Source: Acanthacorydalis orientalis (lineage: Eukaryota > Arthropoda > Insecta > Megaloptera > Corydalidae). From it: DNA of 64,000 nt. Below the pieces are notes generated by a model. It was given only the letters and a program-made list of their open reading frames with translations, searched no databases and was not told the origin of the DNA. The stretch's first letter is position 1. Every line of letters starts with the position of its first letter. The translations under genes were made by a program, and so were the position numbers. Below are positions 23,550-34,693 of the stretch, in pieces. The DNA lies in assembly GCA_034766995.1 (NCBI GenBank), contig CM068322.1, positions 34,708,439 to 34,772,438 on the forward strand. The letters are read 5' to 3'.

Positions 23550-23815
23550 ATACTGTGATTAAATTCAATTTCACAAACGAATTCCTTTTTCATCTTACAC
23601 ACAACTGATCAAAAATGTTCAATAAATGGATATTAACTCTCAGACTGTTACTTATAAGTGTTCATCTTCAAAACACCTGAGTAAAGCAGAATTCTCTCTA
23701 CCTTACTACTCTGAAGATGATGGAATCATCATCTAAATGGATAGAATAATGATTTATTAAACATTTCTGATCAGCAGGTTTGTGGGGTCAAAGAAGAATT
23801 GTGAAAATATATATA
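23550..23815. repeat. Palindromic dispersed repeat, head-to-head pair
   Basis: Plus copy: AATTCAATTTCACAAACG, AATTCCTTTTTCATC, ACTGATCAAAAATGTTCAAT, TTCATCTTCAAAACACC. Reverse copy from about 23700: CTCTGAAGATGATGG, AATGATTTATTAAACA, TTTCTGATCAGCAGG, TTTGTGGGGTCAAAG. Confidence 0.65.
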
Positions 23816-23897
23816 CACGATTTTATAATGAAAACGTTTCTTTACAAAAAGAAATAGGAATCATCTTTTTACATTTCGCATTCAATTAAAAACATTA

Positions 23898-23901
<4 letters not shown>

Positions 23902-23964
<63 letters not shown>
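23902..23964. repeat. (TA)31 microsatellite
   Basis: Pure run flanked by CATTATCTGA and ACAACATAAC. Confidence 0.95.
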
Positions 23965-23965
<1 letters not shown>

Positions 23966-24577
23966 CAACATAACACTAAATAAGATTTAAAACCAATTTA
24001 TAAACCTACATATTTTCATAAACAACAAATTTAAATTCTTAAACAATAAGTCCATATTTTGACATTATTCAAAACTATACATGACCTACAAATACAACAT
24101 AGATAGATCAGTACATCTACCATTATTTAATTATTACCAAAAAATACACATAAAATAAAAAATAAAACTCACCATCCTTACAGTGCAGCTACACTATTCA
24201 CGAACCGCACTCACATTAAACGAAATAAAATGTATACAGAATCTACTAGTCGTCGATAGTTATGCAACTCGTTCAAACAGTTCGATCGACACTCGAATAG
24301 GACGAACTACACGAACCGCAATGCACACAATACAATACAAAACTGTATTTCTGACTTATGCAATCAGAAAAGAAATACAACGGAGCAGTACTAGAAAATT
24401 GAAATGAAACAGGGATCATATGTATTACTTGTATGTAATTATCTTTATTCTTAACACACTCCGTGTAATTCTATCTCTATCTAATCGTATTATTGAAAAT
24501 TACAAATAATTAATTTTCTGTTTTGTAAAGACATTCAGAATAAGATCCATGAATATTCTTTAACTTACTCAATTTTT
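23965..24577. other. Noncoding, slightly GC-richer centre
   Basis: 24180-24400 is open on the plus strand (74 codons) but carries no known motif. The remainder is AT-rich. Confidence 0.4.
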
Positions 24578-24583
24578 ACATAC

Positions 24584-24669
<86 letters not shown>

Positions 24670-24692
24670 GTGTATGTATATATGTATGTACA
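24578..24692. repeat. (TACA)n(TA)34(TATG)n compound array
   Basis: TACATACATACATACA, then the TA run 24597-24664, then TGTGTGTATGTATATATGTATG. The ends are roughly complementary. Confidence 0.93.
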
Positions 24693-24884
24693 TATTAAAT
24701 ATATATACTCTAATATAACACAAAAATACATGATACAGTCAGACGTACTTACAAGAAAATAGTACAGTTATATGCAAAAGTTTTAATATTGAATTCTTTT
24801 TTTCTGTTTGAATAAAAACTATGAATTTTTATTTTGAAATCACATGATTTTCTATCATATTTACGAATTAGAGCATTTATTTAA

Positions 24885-25018
<134 letters not shown>

Positions 25019-25089
25019 CATTATATTACGGTTTTACATGTATCATCCAAATATAAATATTTACTACTGAATAAATATTTCTTTTAAAT

Positions 25090-25260
25090 TATTCCAGATT
25101 GAGTGATCCATGTCGAAGCGTTCTCAAGCCTTAAACAACTAATCAATTGACGATCCACTGTGTAATGTGCGAGTTGATGCAGCAACATGTGCAGACCTTC
25201 TGTAATGTCAGACCGCACGCACTTATTAATTGAACGATAAGTGTTTTTATTTAATAATGA
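25090..25260. promoter_or_regulatory. Less AT-rich block, candidate conserved noncoding element
   Basis: CCATGTCGAAGCGTTCTC, CTAATCAATTGACGATCC, GCGAGTTGATGCAGC and ACTTATTAATTGAACG. It has no repeat character and no coding frame. Inference only. Confidence 0.25.
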
Positions 25261-25609
25261 TCAATGCAGATGAATTGTATTGTAAACTAACAAATATTTT
25301 AACCGATACTGTTTGTTGACAGCGCGAGACAAATGAACTCGTCAATACACACTGGCCAACTACGATAGATGAAATTCGTATCGTATGCACTGGCCAACTA
25401 CGCGACAGATAAAATTTGTATTGTGTCCCCTGGCCAGCTACGATTTTAAAGTATTTTTTACTTCTGATACCGAATACTGATACTGGGGTCTTAACACAGT
25501 TTTTATATAAATTAGCCCTTTTTTTCATTCCAGCGTTTCTAGTCAGAAATGTTTAATATGATTATAAGAGAAGTTAACAAATTCTCTGTTTCAGCACAGT
25601 AGCTGAACA
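25261..25609. repeat. Short imperfect direct repeats (ACTGGCCAACTACG)
   Basis: CACTGGCCAACTACGATAGA (25351), CACTGGCCAACTACGCGACA (25388) and CCCTGGCCAGCTACGATTTT (25429) recur about every 40 bases, each followed by similar AAATTCGTATCG/AAATTTGTATTG words. The array is a three-unit tandem repeat at about 25345-25450. The minus-strand frame 25528-25247 spans it but has no known motif. Confidence 0.7.
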
Positions 25610-25738
25610 TATAAAACATTTTTCTAAACGAAAATGTTCATGTTGATTATTGATCATTCTTGATTGTTTCTTATGCGTATTTCTATGAAGATTCTATCAT
25701 CTACAGAACAACACGGTACAGAAAAATCTGGTTAAAAT
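25610..25738 (+). repeat. Palindromic dispersed repeat, good copy
   Basis: GATTATTGATCATTCTTGATTG, TTATGCGTATTTCTATGAAG, CTATCATCTACAGAAC and GGTACAGAAAAATCTGG. The left part includes CACAGTAGCTGAACATA. Confidence 0.65.
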
Positions 25739-27035
25739 ATAGTAAAGTAATAATTTATTAGTATAAAACTATACTTAGACAATAATTAATTTACATTTAT
25801 CCATACTTTAGACCTATTTCTATTTTTTTAATTTTGTAATGTTTTTTTTCTCTACTAACGTTTTTTTTTATAAAAATAGTAGTTTTTTAACTGAAGTGAT
25901 TTTAATGAAATATTTAATTTTCTAGCCAGTTGAATATTTAAATATGGTCTATGAGATGTTACTTACCTGAATGAGATCACTGGTGATGGTATTATTTCTT
26001 GACATGAAAAATACTGTCGAAAACTGGTTGATATGTAATTAGAAACCTGAAATCTATCAATAAATATTAATAAAAGTCAATGATAATTTTTTTTCGTTCA
26101 TTAAATTTTAAAGATTATTATTATTAAGTTCTATCAGAAAATTGTCTCTTCGTGGGAAAAATATAAAAAAGAAATCAAAAGTTTATATTTTAATGTAGTT
26201 AGCTATTTTATTACAATTTAGTTCTGGCACAGTCACTAAATTCATTTTTATAAACGACTTTTCCAGCTACTCCTCTAACCAAAAAAATATCTTTTCTGAT
26301 TAATCATGGTTTGTGAATTGAGTGAGATTTTAATTTGTGAAAATGAATTGAGTTACTGAGCTAAAACAGTACTTTGACTAAAGAATCTGTTCAAGTTATT
26401 TGCTTAAAAGTTTAATACTTGACAAATTTCAATTGAAATAAAACGATTTTTCTTCAAAAATTAATGATCTAGTTGGAATAAAAATCTTTTCAAAAAATGT
26501 ATATCCATTCATGACATTTTAAAAATAATAACAAATAGCCAATAGGGTTGATTTTTGTCTGCTGTTTGAATGAATCGCAGTAATATTTTTTAAATATACT
26601 TGAGCTTGGTTGATGGCGGAAGGAACAGGTTCGGATACACACATGCGAAATAAAACATCACATTTAATTTTAAAATGATTTTTATTGTGGAATGCACACA
26701 CATTTCAAAAGATTGTTTTAAGTCCCCTCGAAACAAATACAAAAAAAAAGATATATTTTTTTTCTTTGAGCAAATTGTTTCAATGCGTACTGACAAACAG
26801 AATCGACGATTTCGATCCGCCAACGCGACCGACTCAAAAGTGAGCCAGCTTTCGGTATTCGAAATATAGAATAGTTTCATTACCTAGACATGAACGAGCG
26901 TCGCGTCGCTGTACAAACGAAACCGACGACACGTCGTTCTCTCGTACAACGAAAATTAATTTAGATTAAAAACATCACAACAACATCTCGTAAATAATCT
27001 ACTGAAGTGATAAGAGACATCTTTCTTTTTATAAT
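25739..27035. other. AT-rich stretch with a repeat fragment and one GC-richer patch
   Basis: 26225-26300 (CACTAAATTCATTTTTATAAACG) is a fragment of the palindromic family's left part. 26800-26950 is GC-richer (GAACGAGCGTCGCGTCGC). No gene seen. Confidence 0.45.
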
Positions 27036-27205
27036 ACTTAACGTTTTTCATTGTCTTAGAATTTATTGCGAGATTATCAGGTCACTGAGATAGAAATTTT
27101 GGTCATCGGGTCCGGTCGGTAGCAGCAGAAGAAACACAAAAGTTGTATCCGTGCGCGGGTTTCATTGGATCGGCGTCGAGGAGACGACATTAGGTTAAAA
27201 AGTTA
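27036..27205. promoter_or_regulatory. Less AT-rich block, candidate conserved noncoding element
   Basis: AATTTATTGCGAGATTATCAG, GGTCATCGGGTCCGGTCGG and TTTCATTGGATCGGCG form a unique-looking, noncoding block. Confidence 0.25.
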
Positions 27206-28249
27206 TGAATTTTTTTTGTTAATATTTTTCGTGAGACATTTGTTTAAGTGCATAACAGACCACTGTACAGTTTTTTTTTTCTTTAATTGAATTATTCATA
27301 AATATTTTTTTCGTAGAATTAAAACATTTGTTTGTCGACAATGGCAAAAAACATTAAAATAGTTTTTTTTTTCTTTTAAGAATACTTATATATGTTAGTT
27401 TGACATTTTGCATATTCGATAACTCGAGATACACTCTTCGTTGATTTTAAAAGTAGATAAATTCAGAATGACGAGGAAGAAATGACAACAGTTCTTCAAA
27501 CATACAAGAAACCCGTTATTTTTCAGTTTTCTGATATTATTAATTGAATTAACCTCTTAAATATTATTTAATTGGATTGACCTGCTGTTTAAAATATCAA
27601 GGAATGATCTTTTTCATTATTTAAGAATATCTTATAACTCTGAAGAGATAGAACACCAATAAAAATAAACTATAAACCGAAAGCAATAAAATTGTGTCTA
27701 TTTTTATATCTGTGATTGTTCAAGTCGAAGTTCTTGCTTAAAAAAATTATATAATTTCTAAAAAAAAAGTTTAAATATGTGGCAAAACTAATAGAAATTT
27801 ACATATTCAATTTCGTCCATCGAAATGAATAAATCCTAAGCCACATGTCATACAAAAAATACATTTCGCAGAATATTGACGGCAGACTTCAAGGAAAGAA
27901 AAAAAAACGAAGAAGAATTCACTATACTTCATCTCTTTGAAAATGATTGAGATAGTAGTAATAATTTTTGACTCTATGTCTTGAAGATCTAATCTAAAAG
28001 TCTGGCTAAAAAAGAAAGAATTGTTCCGAATTAATTTTTTTAAACCCAATAAACTATTTTGTCTCTAATTTTATATTCCTGTAATTCATAGTGAGATATG
28101 AAATCGTGTATTCTATGTTACTAATACTGAGAACTGCTTAAAAATAATTATTAAAAAAAATGATTCAAATTCAATGATTCAAAACAAAAAGAATGTATTT
28201 TTTGTTAAGTGTTTAAGTTTACAGGAAAAATATGTTGAAAGTCTTGAAA
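27206..28249. other. AT-rich stretch, nothing recognised
   Basis: Frequent T8-T10 runs; no coding or repeat structure visible. Confidence 0.5.
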
Positions 28250-28740
28250 TAATTCATTTCGATTATGAAATGAATGATATTTTTGCGTACCAACAAAGTA
28301 GAGATCATTACGAAAATGGACAAATATTTAATCCATATTAGATTTTGAATCACAAGTGATTGTTTGGTAGAGATTTAAGGATTGAAACTTCAACAACTAT
28401 GAGATAAAATAGAAGTGTTTTTTTTAATATAACAAAGTAAGAAAAATGTTAAGAAACTTGTATGCAACATCGATCTCTTCATAAAATCCAAGTTTGGTTG
28501 TTTTAAATTTCAGTTAATTGCTAAATATATCACTGATTTAGTTGAAGATACAGCGATCATTCATTGATTACAGAAATGAAATTCTAATCAGACTGAGAAA
28601 AGTATGTACAGATAAAAAATATAATATAAAGTGTAAATTTCTATCAAATGAAACTGTGCTATTCCTAATTCTAAAAATTAAATATTTTCAGTTTAAAAAA
28701 ATTATATAAGAACGTCTGATCAGACCCTAATTGACTTGCA
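28250..28740 (+). repeat. ~480 bp dispersed repeat, copy 3 (permuted)
   Basis: Word order here is CATTTCGATTATGAAATG, GTAGAGATCATTACG, ATGGACAAATATT, ACTTGTATGCAACATCG, TTTCAGTTAATTGC, ACTGATTTAGTTGAAG, TGATTACAGAAATG, ATTCTAATCAGAC, AAGTGTAAATTTCTATCA and CTAATTGACTTGCATGCC. Relative to 16.7 kb the block CATTTCGATTATG comes first rather than last, a circular permutation. Confidence 0.65.
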
Positions 28741-29016
28741 TGCCAAAACTACAGAAACAAAATGTAATTTTGCACGAAACCGTCGAGATCATTCCTTTTT
28801 CTGTACCTGCGAAATGTCACGCATCAATAAATTTAACAGGGCATGTGTATATTTGCGTTTTAAAAGTAGTTCCGAGTCGTCACCTGTCTTCGCAATAAAT
28901 TTCAATATACAAATGTCAAAATAGCATACATTTATATTACCTATTAACCTTATTTGAAAAATTTTTCAAAATTATGTCACAGAATTTTTATTTTTAATTA
29001 AGTAACAGCTCAAACA
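28741..29016. other. Noncoding, nothing recognised
   Basis: The short plus frame 28736-28924 has no known motif. Confidence 0.4.
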
Positions 29017-29080
29017 AATAATCAATAATAATAATAATAATATTCATAATAATATAATAATAATAATATAATAATAATGA
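29017..29080. repeat. (AAT)n microsatellite, interrupted
   Basis: Runs of AAT broken by ATTCATAAT and AATATAAT. Confidence 0.9.
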
Positions 29081-30404
29081 AGTAAAACCTAAGTATATAT
29101 AACAAACTTTGTACACTGTAAACTTGAGTTTTTTTTTTTTTTAATATCTTAAACACCATTTATTTCCCTGTACGTTTAAAGTCTTATTCAATTTTTTTAA
29201 TATATAGGGAAACATGATTATTATTATTATTTTTTTTATTAAAACATTATACATAAGCTGTACAAACATATCACACAATTAACAGTTTTAAATGTTGGTA
29301 CATAATACTTCGGTGTCGAGAAAGAAAAAAAAAGTAGTTTAGACGGAATTTTCCTAAAAAAAATACTGATTTGTGTGTGTGTGTGTGTAATAAAAGTAAA
29401 GGGTCTCTGTTTATTAATTCTGGAGACGGAACGAAAGCGGAAACGTGAAATAAAAATTCGGACAAATTAAATAAAGTCGTCGAACGGAAAATATTGCAAC
29501 GGTTTTTATCACACAGGAATTTTTATCACACGACGCGATAAAAAAATGGGGGATTCAAAATGTTCGTTGCTCAAGATACCTTGTAAGTAGAAGGTGAAAC
29601 GGTTCAAAAATTTACAATGTTCCATTCTTAACGGGTCGTTTATACATTTGATTATTATTATTATATACTCTTCATCCTCTTCCGTTATTCATTCTCTTCA
29701 TCACATTTATTGAGTGTGTTCGTTTTTTATATATGATTTTTTTTCATATTTTTTTCTGTAAACTTTCTTACACATATACAACACATATCGGTTTCTCAAT
29801 ATGTATTCTGTTTTAAAAAATTAGACTTGAAATTAAATTAATTCATTATACTAGACGCAGTAGTTACGCGTTTGGATCCTCGACGGCGTGTAGCGGAGCT
29901 GGTGACATTGTGACGGTAGTTGGAGATTTGATGATAATCTGGAACAATGGAAACATTGATTAGTTCCAGTGGCGGATGAATAATTCGACAGTTTAGCAAT
30001 GAAATTAAATCATAAATATTTCTTTTCATTATCACGGTACAGCAGATGTTTCATCATTCAATCTAAATTCTTTATTACTTTTCCTTTAGGTCACTGTTGT
30101 TTTTTTTTTGTTCCTCACTACCGACTTTAGTCTATTCAGACGTCTTCAGGTGGATATCAGATGTCAACGTAGATTGCTTATCCCAGTTTTAGGTAATATT
30201 AATATTATAAAAGAAACAAACAATTAAATTCCAAGTACACAGATGCAAAACATATTACAAATACAATAATTGTAATATAAAGTTATAACAAGTTAAAATT
30301 TTATAACACTCCTATTGTTCAATTTTGTACTGAAAAATGTGCAATTTTTTTCGAGGGAGACTTGCATTTTTCAAGAACTACTTTAAAATATATAAAATGT
30401 ACAA
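29081..30404. other. Noncoding stretch with (GT)9
   Basis: (GT)9 at 29371-29388. 29400-29560 and 29870-29960 are less AT-rich (GGTTTTTATCACAC appears twice, near 29500-29530). 30105-30190 is a GC-richer patch ending in TTATCCCAG. No gene is convincing. Confidence 0.4.
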
Positions 30405-30610
30405 ATTAATTCGGTGCTCTTTTTACAGAAAATGAATGTTTATTTAGAGAAAAATGGAATACATTTCAAGCCTCAAAATATCCCTCATTATTTTGTATAA
30501 CTTTACTCCATCTTTCGGATAAATATCCATAATGATAATATAATCCCTTGTCGAAAAAAAGATGGCTGCTTTGAGTCGATGGAATCGTAAAAATTTGGAA
30601 CTTTTCCAAC
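30405..30610 (-). mobile_element. Mariner-derived MITE, 3' part with transposase tail
   Basis: On the minus strand the codons spell LSERWSKVIQNNEGYFEA followed by a stop (30520-30464), the typical C-terminus of mariner transposases. TGAAATGTATTCC and a terminal-repeat-like end GTACAAATTAATTCGGTGC at 30409 follow. Upstream, CCATCGACTCAAAGCAGCC and CTTTTTTTCGACAAGGGATT match the 54.1 and 46.1 kb copies. The 5' half is not visible. Confidence 0.7.
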
Positions 30611-30715
30611 TATTCTCTATTATATTTCAATAGCGATTTTCGCATATTCGAAGCGGTGGGACAGAAAAAAATCTGACTTTTTTTCTGTTTCTAGAATAAG
30701 TGGAAATTAATTAAC

Positions 30716-30789
30716 GTATTATAAAAACAACTTTGATGTAATCATAATAAAGTGACTAATAGTTGTTAATGAGATAATCCTCTTTTACT
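30716..30789 (+). pseudogene. Possible mitochondrial tRNA-Tyr remnant in NUMT
   Basis: It sits exactly where tRNA-Tyr lies in the ancestral order. The 3' part, GAGATAATCCTCTTTTACTA, resembles a tRNA-Tyr T-arm (GAG/CTC) and acceptor, and a GTA triplet occurs in TTGATGTAATCA. The 5' acceptor does not pair well, so the identity rests mainly on position. Confidence 0.3.
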
Positions 30790-30853
30790 AGTCTTGTATT
30801 CAATAATGATTTTAGATTGCAAATCTAAAGGTAAAGATTAACTTTTAAGGCTT
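30790..30853 (+). tRNA. Mitochondrial-type tRNA-Cys copy (GCA) within NUMT
   Basis: The acceptor AGTCTTG pairs with TAAGGCT (G-T and T-G wobbles). The anticodon arm TTAGA-TTGCAAA-TCTAA is perfect with anticodon GCA, and a short T-arm AAG/CTT is present. The last eight bases overlap tRNA-Trp on the other strand, as in insect mitochondrial genomes. It is probably not functional in the nucleus. Confidence 0.85.
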
Positions 30854-30912
30854 AAATATATTTTTTTTATTTTCAGCTTTGAAGGCTAAGTAGTTACAAA
30901 ACTTAAAGCCTT
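30846..30912 (-). tRNA. Mitochondrial-type tRNA-Trp copy (TCA) within NUMT
   Basis: The acceptor AAGGCTT/AAGCCTT pairs perfectly over 7 bases. The D-arm is AGTT/AACT. The anticodon arm is TTAGC-CTTCAAA-GCTGA with anticodon TCA, which reads UGA/UGG in mitochondria. The T-arm AAATA/TATTT is AT-rich. The full cloverleaf is intact, implying a recent transfer. The TCA anticodon would be a nonsense suppressor if expressed by cytosolic machinery, but no nuclear A/B boxes are evident. Confidence 0.88.
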
Positions 30913-31222
30913 AGAATAAAGATTGAAAAATCAAAATAAATAATAAACCAAAAATAGACATAGAATTTATAGAGAATAAAATTTTGTTTCTTTTATAAAA
31001 AGACTTGATTCATTTGAAATTAAAAGTTATAATTATAAATGATGAGCATGAGATTCGAATATAAAAAAATAATGTAATTAAAGCGGTTATAACTATTAAG
31101 AAAACTATAAAAAAATTATTTCTTTTTACTAAAAACTGAATAACTAATAGCTTAGGGAGGAATCCCAAGAAAGGCGGTAATCCTCCTATTGAAAGAAGAT
31201 TTATAAAGATAAAAACAATTAT
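30911..31222 (-). pseudogene. nad2: ND2 (NADH dehydrogenase subunit 2) C-terminal fragment in NUMT
   Basis: On the minus strand, 104 codons including the stop stay open from 31222 to 30911 under the invertebrate mitochondrial code. The N-terminal part carries [12 protein letters not shown], the hallmark ND2 motif, followed by LLVIQFLVK and hydrophobic membrane segments ([14 protein letters not shown], then FGLLFILIFQSLF). ND2 is a membrane subunit of respiratory complex I. A TGA at 31012-31010 must be read as Trp, and several ATA as Met, so the nuclear code cannot translate it. The stop TAA overlaps the first bases of tRNA-Trp, as in real mitochondrial genomes. An in-frame TAA at 31225-31223, where CAA/AAA might be expected, and poorer similarity above it suggest damage or an indel. 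The 5' two-thirds of the gene are absent. Confidence 0.88.
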
Positions 31223-31290
31223 TTATTGGTTCTTAATTTTATCGGCTATTAATTTGAATGAAATGATAAATTTTGAAATTTTTAAACAGT

Positions 31291-31928
31291 GACTAAGTGT
31301 CATCAATCAATATTTCTTGAATTATTTTTGTGCAAAACGAAGCCTTTTCTAGTATCTTACCCGCCGAGAATACGGGAATTTGCAGAAAAATGAATGAATA
31401 TTAAAAAAATAGTACATTAACACTCTTTATACATACTTTCTCTACGAATCACACGAACGACATAACATCCAAACAAAAAACGAAAAAAAAACAATATTAA
31501 TAAAGCGTACGAATCGTTAAATAAACAATTCATATCAATTATTCAGATTCGCATTACTGCATAGCGATGTTCACTAATGGAAAAGATAGATTCTATTAAC
31601 GGTGAATCCATTTATATAAATATATTTGTATATGTGGGCGCATAATTTAAAACATATATATATACATACAGGCGCGCATATTAAACAAAACTGAAACTGC
31701 AAACAATAGATAATTTATATACATACGGCTCTAATTAGAGAATGATTTCGATAATACGATTAATAAAATAATCGTATCGAATTAAACGAAATTAATTGCT
31801 AAATTGTACTCGATACAATGAAATCGTACGTATATTATTTAAAATTAATTACTTCACATCATTTTCCAGCCAAATGAGCCGAACATTAAAATTATATTTT
31901 ACCTATGTACACATCAAAGATGTATGTA
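31291..31928. other. AT-rich stretch, nothing recognised
   Basis: Short TATATATACATACAGGC words near 31655; no gene or clear repeat. Confidence 0.5.
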
Positions 31929-31940
31929 CACACACACACA

Positions 31941-31989
<49 letters not shown>
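31929..31989. repeat. (AC)n(TA)n array with TGTGTG end
   Basis: (AC)7, then (TA)23, then ATGTGTGTATG, weakly palindromic. Confidence 0.9.
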
Positions 31990-31990
<1 letters not shown>

Positions 31991-32029
31991 GTGTGTATGA
32001 GGATCGGTAGACGCGTTTGATATTTTCAA

Positions 32030-32342
32030 AGCGTTTTTTTCCCTCTCATTTCGAAATACACCGAGTTGTTCTCCGCTTATTTACAATCCTTATTCGACGT
32101 TTAATACGGCGTTTCGATCATTTACAGGGGTGGAATTAAATACACATTAGTAATGAAGGTATGTTAGGTTATGGATAAAAGTGATCGGTCGATATATTTT
32201 AACAATTATGAATTTTGATTGAGATGGTTGAGGTAGTTAGAGAATAGTTTCAGTTCTTGTGCTGGAAATGAAAACATCTTTGATTAAATTTCTTATAAGC
32301 TGGTTACTCCTTAAATGATTTCAGTACAGAAACTAAATTTGC

Positions 32343-32345
<3 letters not shown>
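32030..32345. other. Noncoding, nothing recognised
   Basis: Less AT-rich at 32040-32170; no motif identified. Confidence 0.45.

Positions 32346-32421
<76 letters not shown>
32346..32421. repeat. (AT)38 microsatellite
   Basis: 76 bases uninterrupted. Confidence 0.97.
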
Positions 32422-32423
<2 letters not shown>

Positions 32424-32689
32424 ATCCAGTTCTAAGCTTCAAACGATTGTTTAAAGTTGATGACTGGGAAGAAGAAGGTATTTTTTAATTGAATTAAACA
32501 CTATTTGAATGATTTCTATATAGGAACTAAATTTGTAAATAAAATACTTTCAGGATGATTAATTATTTAAGTATTTGACGGAATAATGAATAAGAAATAA
32601 ATAGGATTTTTAATAAATAAGCCTTGATTGAATTATTAGTCAGGATGAATATATAAAACTGACGTTTTGAAGTTATTGAAACATTGTTC

Positions 32690-33175
32690 GAAATAAAATC
32701 ACGAAAAATAAGACATCACCGCCGGTTTCGAATATCAATCGTTTGATAAATGATCCGCGCCAGAATTCACAAATCGATATTTCAAGATACTTAAAGTGTT
32801 TGCGTATCAACTAGTGTCAATTCTATTATATCCGTCGATTGACAAGTGGCTTCTTTTTGAACTCATTTACAGAACTACACGGACAGACAGACTGACTGAC
32901 ACACACACACACACACACATAGACACGAACGCCGACCCTGTGAATATAATAAACGTGAAAAGAACACCACCGAAAGCGTGCTACAAGTACGAGCGACGTC
33001 CGGGACGTGGAAAAAATGTATACGTTTGATCAAAGAAATTAATACCAAAATCACTTATTAACCTGTCAGAAAAATAAGTACGTATAAAATGTATACACAC
33101 ACGCACACACGTAGACAAAACACTTTGGCATCGAAGCGGAGCGGCTTTGGTTTTTAACGGCAAAAGGTAATTTAA
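32690..33175. promoter_or_regulatory. Less AT-rich block with (AC)n, candidate regulatory sequence
   Basis: ATCACCGCCGGTTTCGAATATC and ATCGTTTGATAAATGATCC precede a GACAGACAGACTGACTGAC run and (AC)10 at 32899-32919. GGGACGTGG and GAAGCGGAGCGGC follow. Small frames on both strands are low complexity. The function is inferred only from composition. Confidence 0.25.
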
Positions 33176-33340
33176 TTAGAGCCATAGTTCATGCTTCAAA
33201 ACCTTGTCAATATTTTAATTTGTACAACGGCTGAAGCTCTTTTACTTTATCAATCTATCGGTTCGTATCGGGTTACAACAAAAGGGATTTTCAATAGATT
33301 TTAATATATTTTGTGAATATGATATGATGCCATGCATGTA

Positions 33341-33356
33341 CACACACACAGAGACA

Positions 33357-33402
<46 letters not shown>

Positions 33403-33410
33403 CACACATA
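33341..33410. repeat. (CA)n...(TA)19...(GTGCACACA) array
   Basis: ACACACACAGAGACAATGTG precedes the TA run 33362-33399. Confidence 0.9.
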
Positions 33411-33789
33411 CAAACTTCTTTATAATATGTAGGTACCTGTTTGTACTTACTGACTTTTACCTCTTTGTGTTTCAACTTTGAATAGATTTTTGTTGAAATT
33501 AACTACGGGAGACTTTTATAAAATCTTTAATAAATATTAGCTATAGATTGATATCAGTTGAACAGAAAAGGCCGGTACAGTATTTTTTTTAAAGAGATTT
33601 ATTGACGAATATTGAAAAAAACACATACCTCCTTCGAAATATCAGATGATTTAATCAAATCTATGCTTTATTGCAATAAAAATTCTCTCTTTTCTGTTGT
33701 TAATTATTATTCGATTCACTTATTACAAATATAGTTAGAAATGGATTTATAAAACTAATGTATTGACCAAATCGTTCTTTTAAACTGTA
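33411..33789. other. AT-rich stretch, nothing recognised
   Basis: A minus-strand GGAGGTATGTG near 33625 fits a splice donor, but no exon frame abuts it. Confidence 0.45.
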
Positions 33790-34125
33790 AAACATGAGAA
33801 TTTCTTTTCATAACCTTAAAATTCTAAATCGAAGATCACATTTTTTTCTTAACTGGAAAATTCATAAACCTAAAATCTTCAATTTCACAAATGAATTCTT
33901 GTTTCAAGTGTCCAAACTCGAAAAAGTGTATTTAATGATTCAACTTCATAGAAATATTCATTCCTTTCACAAACTAGTTGTTCACTCATCCATAAAAAGA
34001 TTATTCCATGTGTTCAGTGCTTTGAGAATGATGGCATTGCCGTCGATATGCGAATATGCAAGAAAACAAGAATCAAAAATGATTCACAATTAATTAATCA
34101 ATATTTTTTATTAGAATTCGATTTC
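33790..34125. repeat. Palindromic dispersed repeat, two copies
   Basis: Left parts at about 33875-33980 (CAATTTCACAAATGAATTC, TTCCTTTCACAAACTAG). A reverse copy at 34015-34125 has GTGCTTTGAGAATGATGGC, GTCGATATGCGAATATGC, AAACAAGAATCAAAAATG and ATTCACAATTAATTAATC. The 99-codon plus frame across it is made of the repeat. Confidence 0.6.
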
Positions 34126-34450
34126 AGGTTCATGAGACGAGTGAAGCATGTATTTATTTTCCTTGCATACAGCTATATCTCTTCTTATTTTTGCGATAGT
34201 TCTGAATAATTTTGTGATTTAAAACCAATCAAACTATCTGACAAGATCAAACAAAAAACAGGAAACATAACGATCTAAAGGGAAGCAATGTCACGATACG
34301 AATTAATTATTATAATTATTTCCTTAATCAATATCTAGCAATTTTCTGGAAACTAATCAGATATCTGTCCCTGAATAAATTTTCTGGATGACCGAATTAA
34401 AATACAAAATATACATATTTCCTCTTCTTCTCATCCGAAATCACATACAG

Positions 34451-34452
<2 letters not shown>
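34126..34452. other. AT-rich stretch, nothing recognised
   Basis: No coding frame or repeat visible. Confidence 0.5.

Positions 34453-34502
<50 letters not shown>
34453..34502. repeat. (TA)25 microsatellite
   Basis: Pure run; a second array follows 135 bases later. Confidence 0.95.
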
Positions 34503-34505
<3 letters not shown>

Positions 34506-34634
34506 CTTTAAGCAGATTTCCACAAGACTAATTGTAAGGAAATTCATTCCGCACGATAAGAAATGTAATGAATGAGGATTTATCTGCAACCCGACATAAG
34601 AACTGTTTCAGTCATTTGAAACATGTTAGAACAA

Positions 34635-34636
<2 letters not shown>

Positions 34637-34690
<54 letters not shown>
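34637..34690. repeat. (AT)27 microsatellite
   Basis: Pure run ending in GTTAAAAGAC. Confidence 0.95.

Positions 34691-34693
<3 letters not shown>

Larger units (their letters stand above)
30690..31290 (-). pseudogene. Nuclear mitochondrial insertion (NUMT): ND2 end, tRNA-Trp, tRNA-Cys, possible tRNA-Tyr/COX1 edge
   Basis: About 600 bases reproduce a stretch of insect mitochondrial genome in reverse orientation. From high to low coordinate these are the ND2 3' end (minus), tRNA-Trp (minus), tRNA-Cys (plus), a probable tRNA-Tyr remnant (plus, 30716-30789) and possibly the first COX1 codons. The minus-strand frame near 30706-30685 reads LISTYSRN, like the conserved LFSTNHKN start. Gene order, strand pattern and the 8-base Trp/Cys overlap are the ancestral insect arrangement. 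Sequence on both sides is nuclear, with a mariner MITE ending about 80 bases away. An assembly artefact is possible but unlikely given the short insert. The outer borders are uncertain by several tens of bases. Confidence 0.85.
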
